Shown piece by piece: positions 62,674-64,000 of a stretch of DNA of 64,000 nt. The DNA comes from an uncultured Clostridia bacterium (GTDB taxonomy: Bacteria > Bacillota > Clostridia > Oscillospirales > Acutalibacteraceae): positions 16,501 through 80,500 of the forward strand of contig CAMMRL010000003.1 in assembly GCA_946499275.1 (NCBI GenBank), given 5' to 3'. A program made the position numbers and the translations under genes. The notes beneath the pieces were generated by a model. It ran no database searches. It saw only the letters and a list, made by a program, of their open reading frames with translations, and was not told the DNA's origin. How positions within the stretch are numbered: position 1 is the first letter of the stretch; each line of letters starts with the position of its first letter.

Positions 62674-64000
62674 TCAGTTCAGCCCTTGTTCCGTCACCTG
62701 GTCGAACAGGCGGCGGACCTCTTCCGCCAGCGGCCGGTGTTCCGCCCGCTCCAGCTCCGGATCCCCGGCGATCAGGGAGCGGGCTTCCTTTTGTGCGTCG
62801 AGGAACAGGGGCATATCCCCGTTTAAGTCCGCGATCTTCAAGTCGGGCAGGCCGTGCTGGCGGGAACCGAAAAAGTCGCCCGGCCCGCGGAGCTTGAGGT
62901 CCTCGTCCGCAATTTTAAAACCGTCATTGGTGGAACACATCACCTTCAGGCGGCGGATGGCTTCCTCGTTTTGCGCGTCGGAAATCAGGATGCAGGTGGA
63001 CTTGTACTGCCCGCGCCCCACCCGGCCGCGCAGTTGATGGAGCTGCGCCAGCCCGAAACGCTCGGCGTTTTCAATCACCATCAGCACCGCGTTGGGTACG
63101 TCCACCCCCACTTCGATTACCGTGGTGGAAACCAGGATGGCGATTTCGTTTCGGGCAAAGGCGGTCATCACCTGTTCCTTTTCCGTCGGCTTCATCCGCC
63201 CGTGCAGAAGCCCGAGGGAGTATCCCTTGAACGGCCCGGCGGCGAGTTTCCCGGCGTATTCGGTGGCGCTGGCAAGGTCGCTTTCCTCTTCGCCTTCTTC
63301 CACCAGGGGGCAGACAATGTACGCCTGCCGCCCTTGGGCAATATGCTTTTTGATGTAGTTGTACGCCCTTTCCCGTTTGCTGCTGCGGACGGCATAGGTT
63401 TCAATCGGCTGACGGCCGGGGGGAAGCTCGTCCAGAATCGACACGTCCAGGTCGCCGTAAATAATCAGGGCCAAGGTGCGGGGGATCGGGGTGGCGGACA
63501 TGACCAGCATGTGAGGATTCACCCCTTTGGCGGCAAGCTTGGCGCGCTGGCCGACCCCGAAACGGTGCTGTTCGTCTGTGACCACCAGCCCCAGCCGGGC
63601 GAAGTTCACCCCTTCGGACAGCAGCGCGTGAGTACCCACCAGCAGGTCGATTTCCCCGCCCGCCAGCCTTTGGAGGATGTCCCGCTTTTCCGCCGCGGTT
63701 TGGGAACCGGTCAGCAGCCCGACCCGGACGCCGCCCGGCGTCAGCAGGGAGGAAAGGGAGCGGGCGTGCTGTTCGGCCAGAATTTCGGTCGGAGCCATCA
63801 AAGCGGCCTGCCAGCCGTTTTTTATCGCGGTATAGGCGACGCCGGCGGCGACCGCTGTTTTGCCGCTGCCCACGTCCCCCTGAACCAGCCGGCTCATGGG
63901 GTATTTCCCCCGCATGTCCCGCAGGCAGTCCGCGACGGCGCGGCGCTGCGACCCGGTGGGGGAGAAGGGGAGGAGAAGGAGAAATTCGGCCGGATAAACC
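62674..64000 (-). CDS. recG: ATP-dependent DNA helicase RecG, 3' part (5' end outside window)
   Basis: 442 codons inside the window, open to the right edge. Regresses stalled replication forks. Visible are the SPTGSQRRAVADCLRDM lead, Walker A GDVGSGKTAVAAG, TDEQHRFGVGQRAKL (DEQH box), MSATPIPRTLALIIYGD, the TTVIEVGVDVPNA motif and QLHQLRGRVGRG. The N-terminal wedge domain lies upstream of the window. The frame continues before Met63915 without a stop, so that Met is internal. Confidence 0.95.
   Translation of the reverse strand, partial: VYPAEFLLLLPFSPTGSQRRAVADCLRDMRGKYPMSRLVQGDVGSGKTAVAAGVAYTAIKNGWQAALMAPTEILAEQHARSLSSLLTPGGVRVGLLTGSQTAAEKRDILQRLAGGEIDLLVGTHALLSEGVNFARLGLVVTDEQHRFGVGQRAKLAAKGVNPHMLVMSATPIPRTLALIIYGDLDVSILDELPPGRQPIETYAVRSSKRERAYNYIKKHIAQGRQAYIVCPLVEEGEEESDLASATEYAGKLAAGPFKGYSLGLLHGRMKPTEKEQVMTAFARNEIAILVSTTVIEVGVDVPNAVLMVIENAERFGLAQLHQLRGRVGRGQYKSTCILISDAQNEEAIRRLKVMCSTNDGFKIADEDLKLRGPGDFFGSRQHGLPDLKIADLNGDMPLFLDAQKEARSLIAGDPELERAEHRPLAEEVRRLFDQVTEQGLN

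Noticed and set aside
1..64000. CRISPR array
   Set aside because: No regularly spaced short direct repeats with spacers were seen; the only periodic array (6421-6776) has 142-bp spacing and just three copies.

Overview
The window is a GC-rich (roughly 58-60% by eye) chromosome segment from an anaerobic, Gram-positive bacterium. The best fit is the class Clostridia, probably the Oscillospiraceae/Ruminococcaceae. This rests on gene order (topA, trmFO, plsX, ACP slot, rnc, smc, ftsY, then rdgB, yhbY, nadD-yqeK, LCP, rsfS, leuS), on clostridial markers (a CD1247-type acidic zinc-ribbon protein next to efp, YqeG, TrmK, DegV, DUF1858, desulfoferrodoxin) and on GGAGG/AAAGGATG-type ribosome binding sites. 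The species cannot be named from the sequence alone.

Layout. 1-18.9 kb is a plus-strand housekeeping block covering DNA topology, tRNA modification, phospholipid synthesis, RNase III, chromosome condensation, protein targeting, nucleotide hygiene, NAD synthesis, ribosome silencing, leucyl-tRNA synthetase and S21. It is interrupted by a GNAT/lrgAB insertion and by a three-copy repeat array in front of smc. 19-31 kb mixes small housekeeping genes (yqeG, an endonuclease IV-like protein, aroQ, an M24 peptidase, efp) with regulators and antibiotic-acetyltransferase look-alikes (CAT-type, AAC(6')-type) and a Nudix gene broken by one stop codon. 31-47.9 kb is mostly envelope and stress functions: YfhO, an SPFH/zinc-ribbon pair, ABC-F, an SGNH hydrolase, DegV, a ClC transporter, several XRE/GNAT genes and an orphan promoter-terminator unit that looks like a small RNA.

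48.2-51.8 kb is an AT-rich island directly downstream of tRNA-Leu(CAG). It carries a HEPN-like ORF, a structured leader with its own promoter, and two consecutive genes broken by frameshifts. The second is an unmistakable reverse transcriptase of the Abi/DRT (defence) kind: its motifs can be read through only by switching frames, and every switch falls in a homopolymer run. It is either a decayed phage-defence locus or an intact one damaged by sequencing indels.

51.8-57.4 kb is a redox-stress module: rhodanese, CcdA, a TlpA-like thioredoxin and Bcp in one operon; desulfoferrodoxin; a CoA-disulfide reductase/rhodanese fusion; a CRP/FNR-type regulator; and thioredoxin. Two of its promoters carry the same 13-bp palindrome (GTGA-N5-TCAC) at exactly the same distance from the -10 box, centred near -41, which suggests a small regulon run by the embedded regulator. 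57.5-59.7 kb holds two PadR-type regulators, the second in an operon with a membrane protein and a secreted protein. 59.8-64 kb has a Ca2+-type P-ATPase and the 3' part of recG, both on the minus strand.
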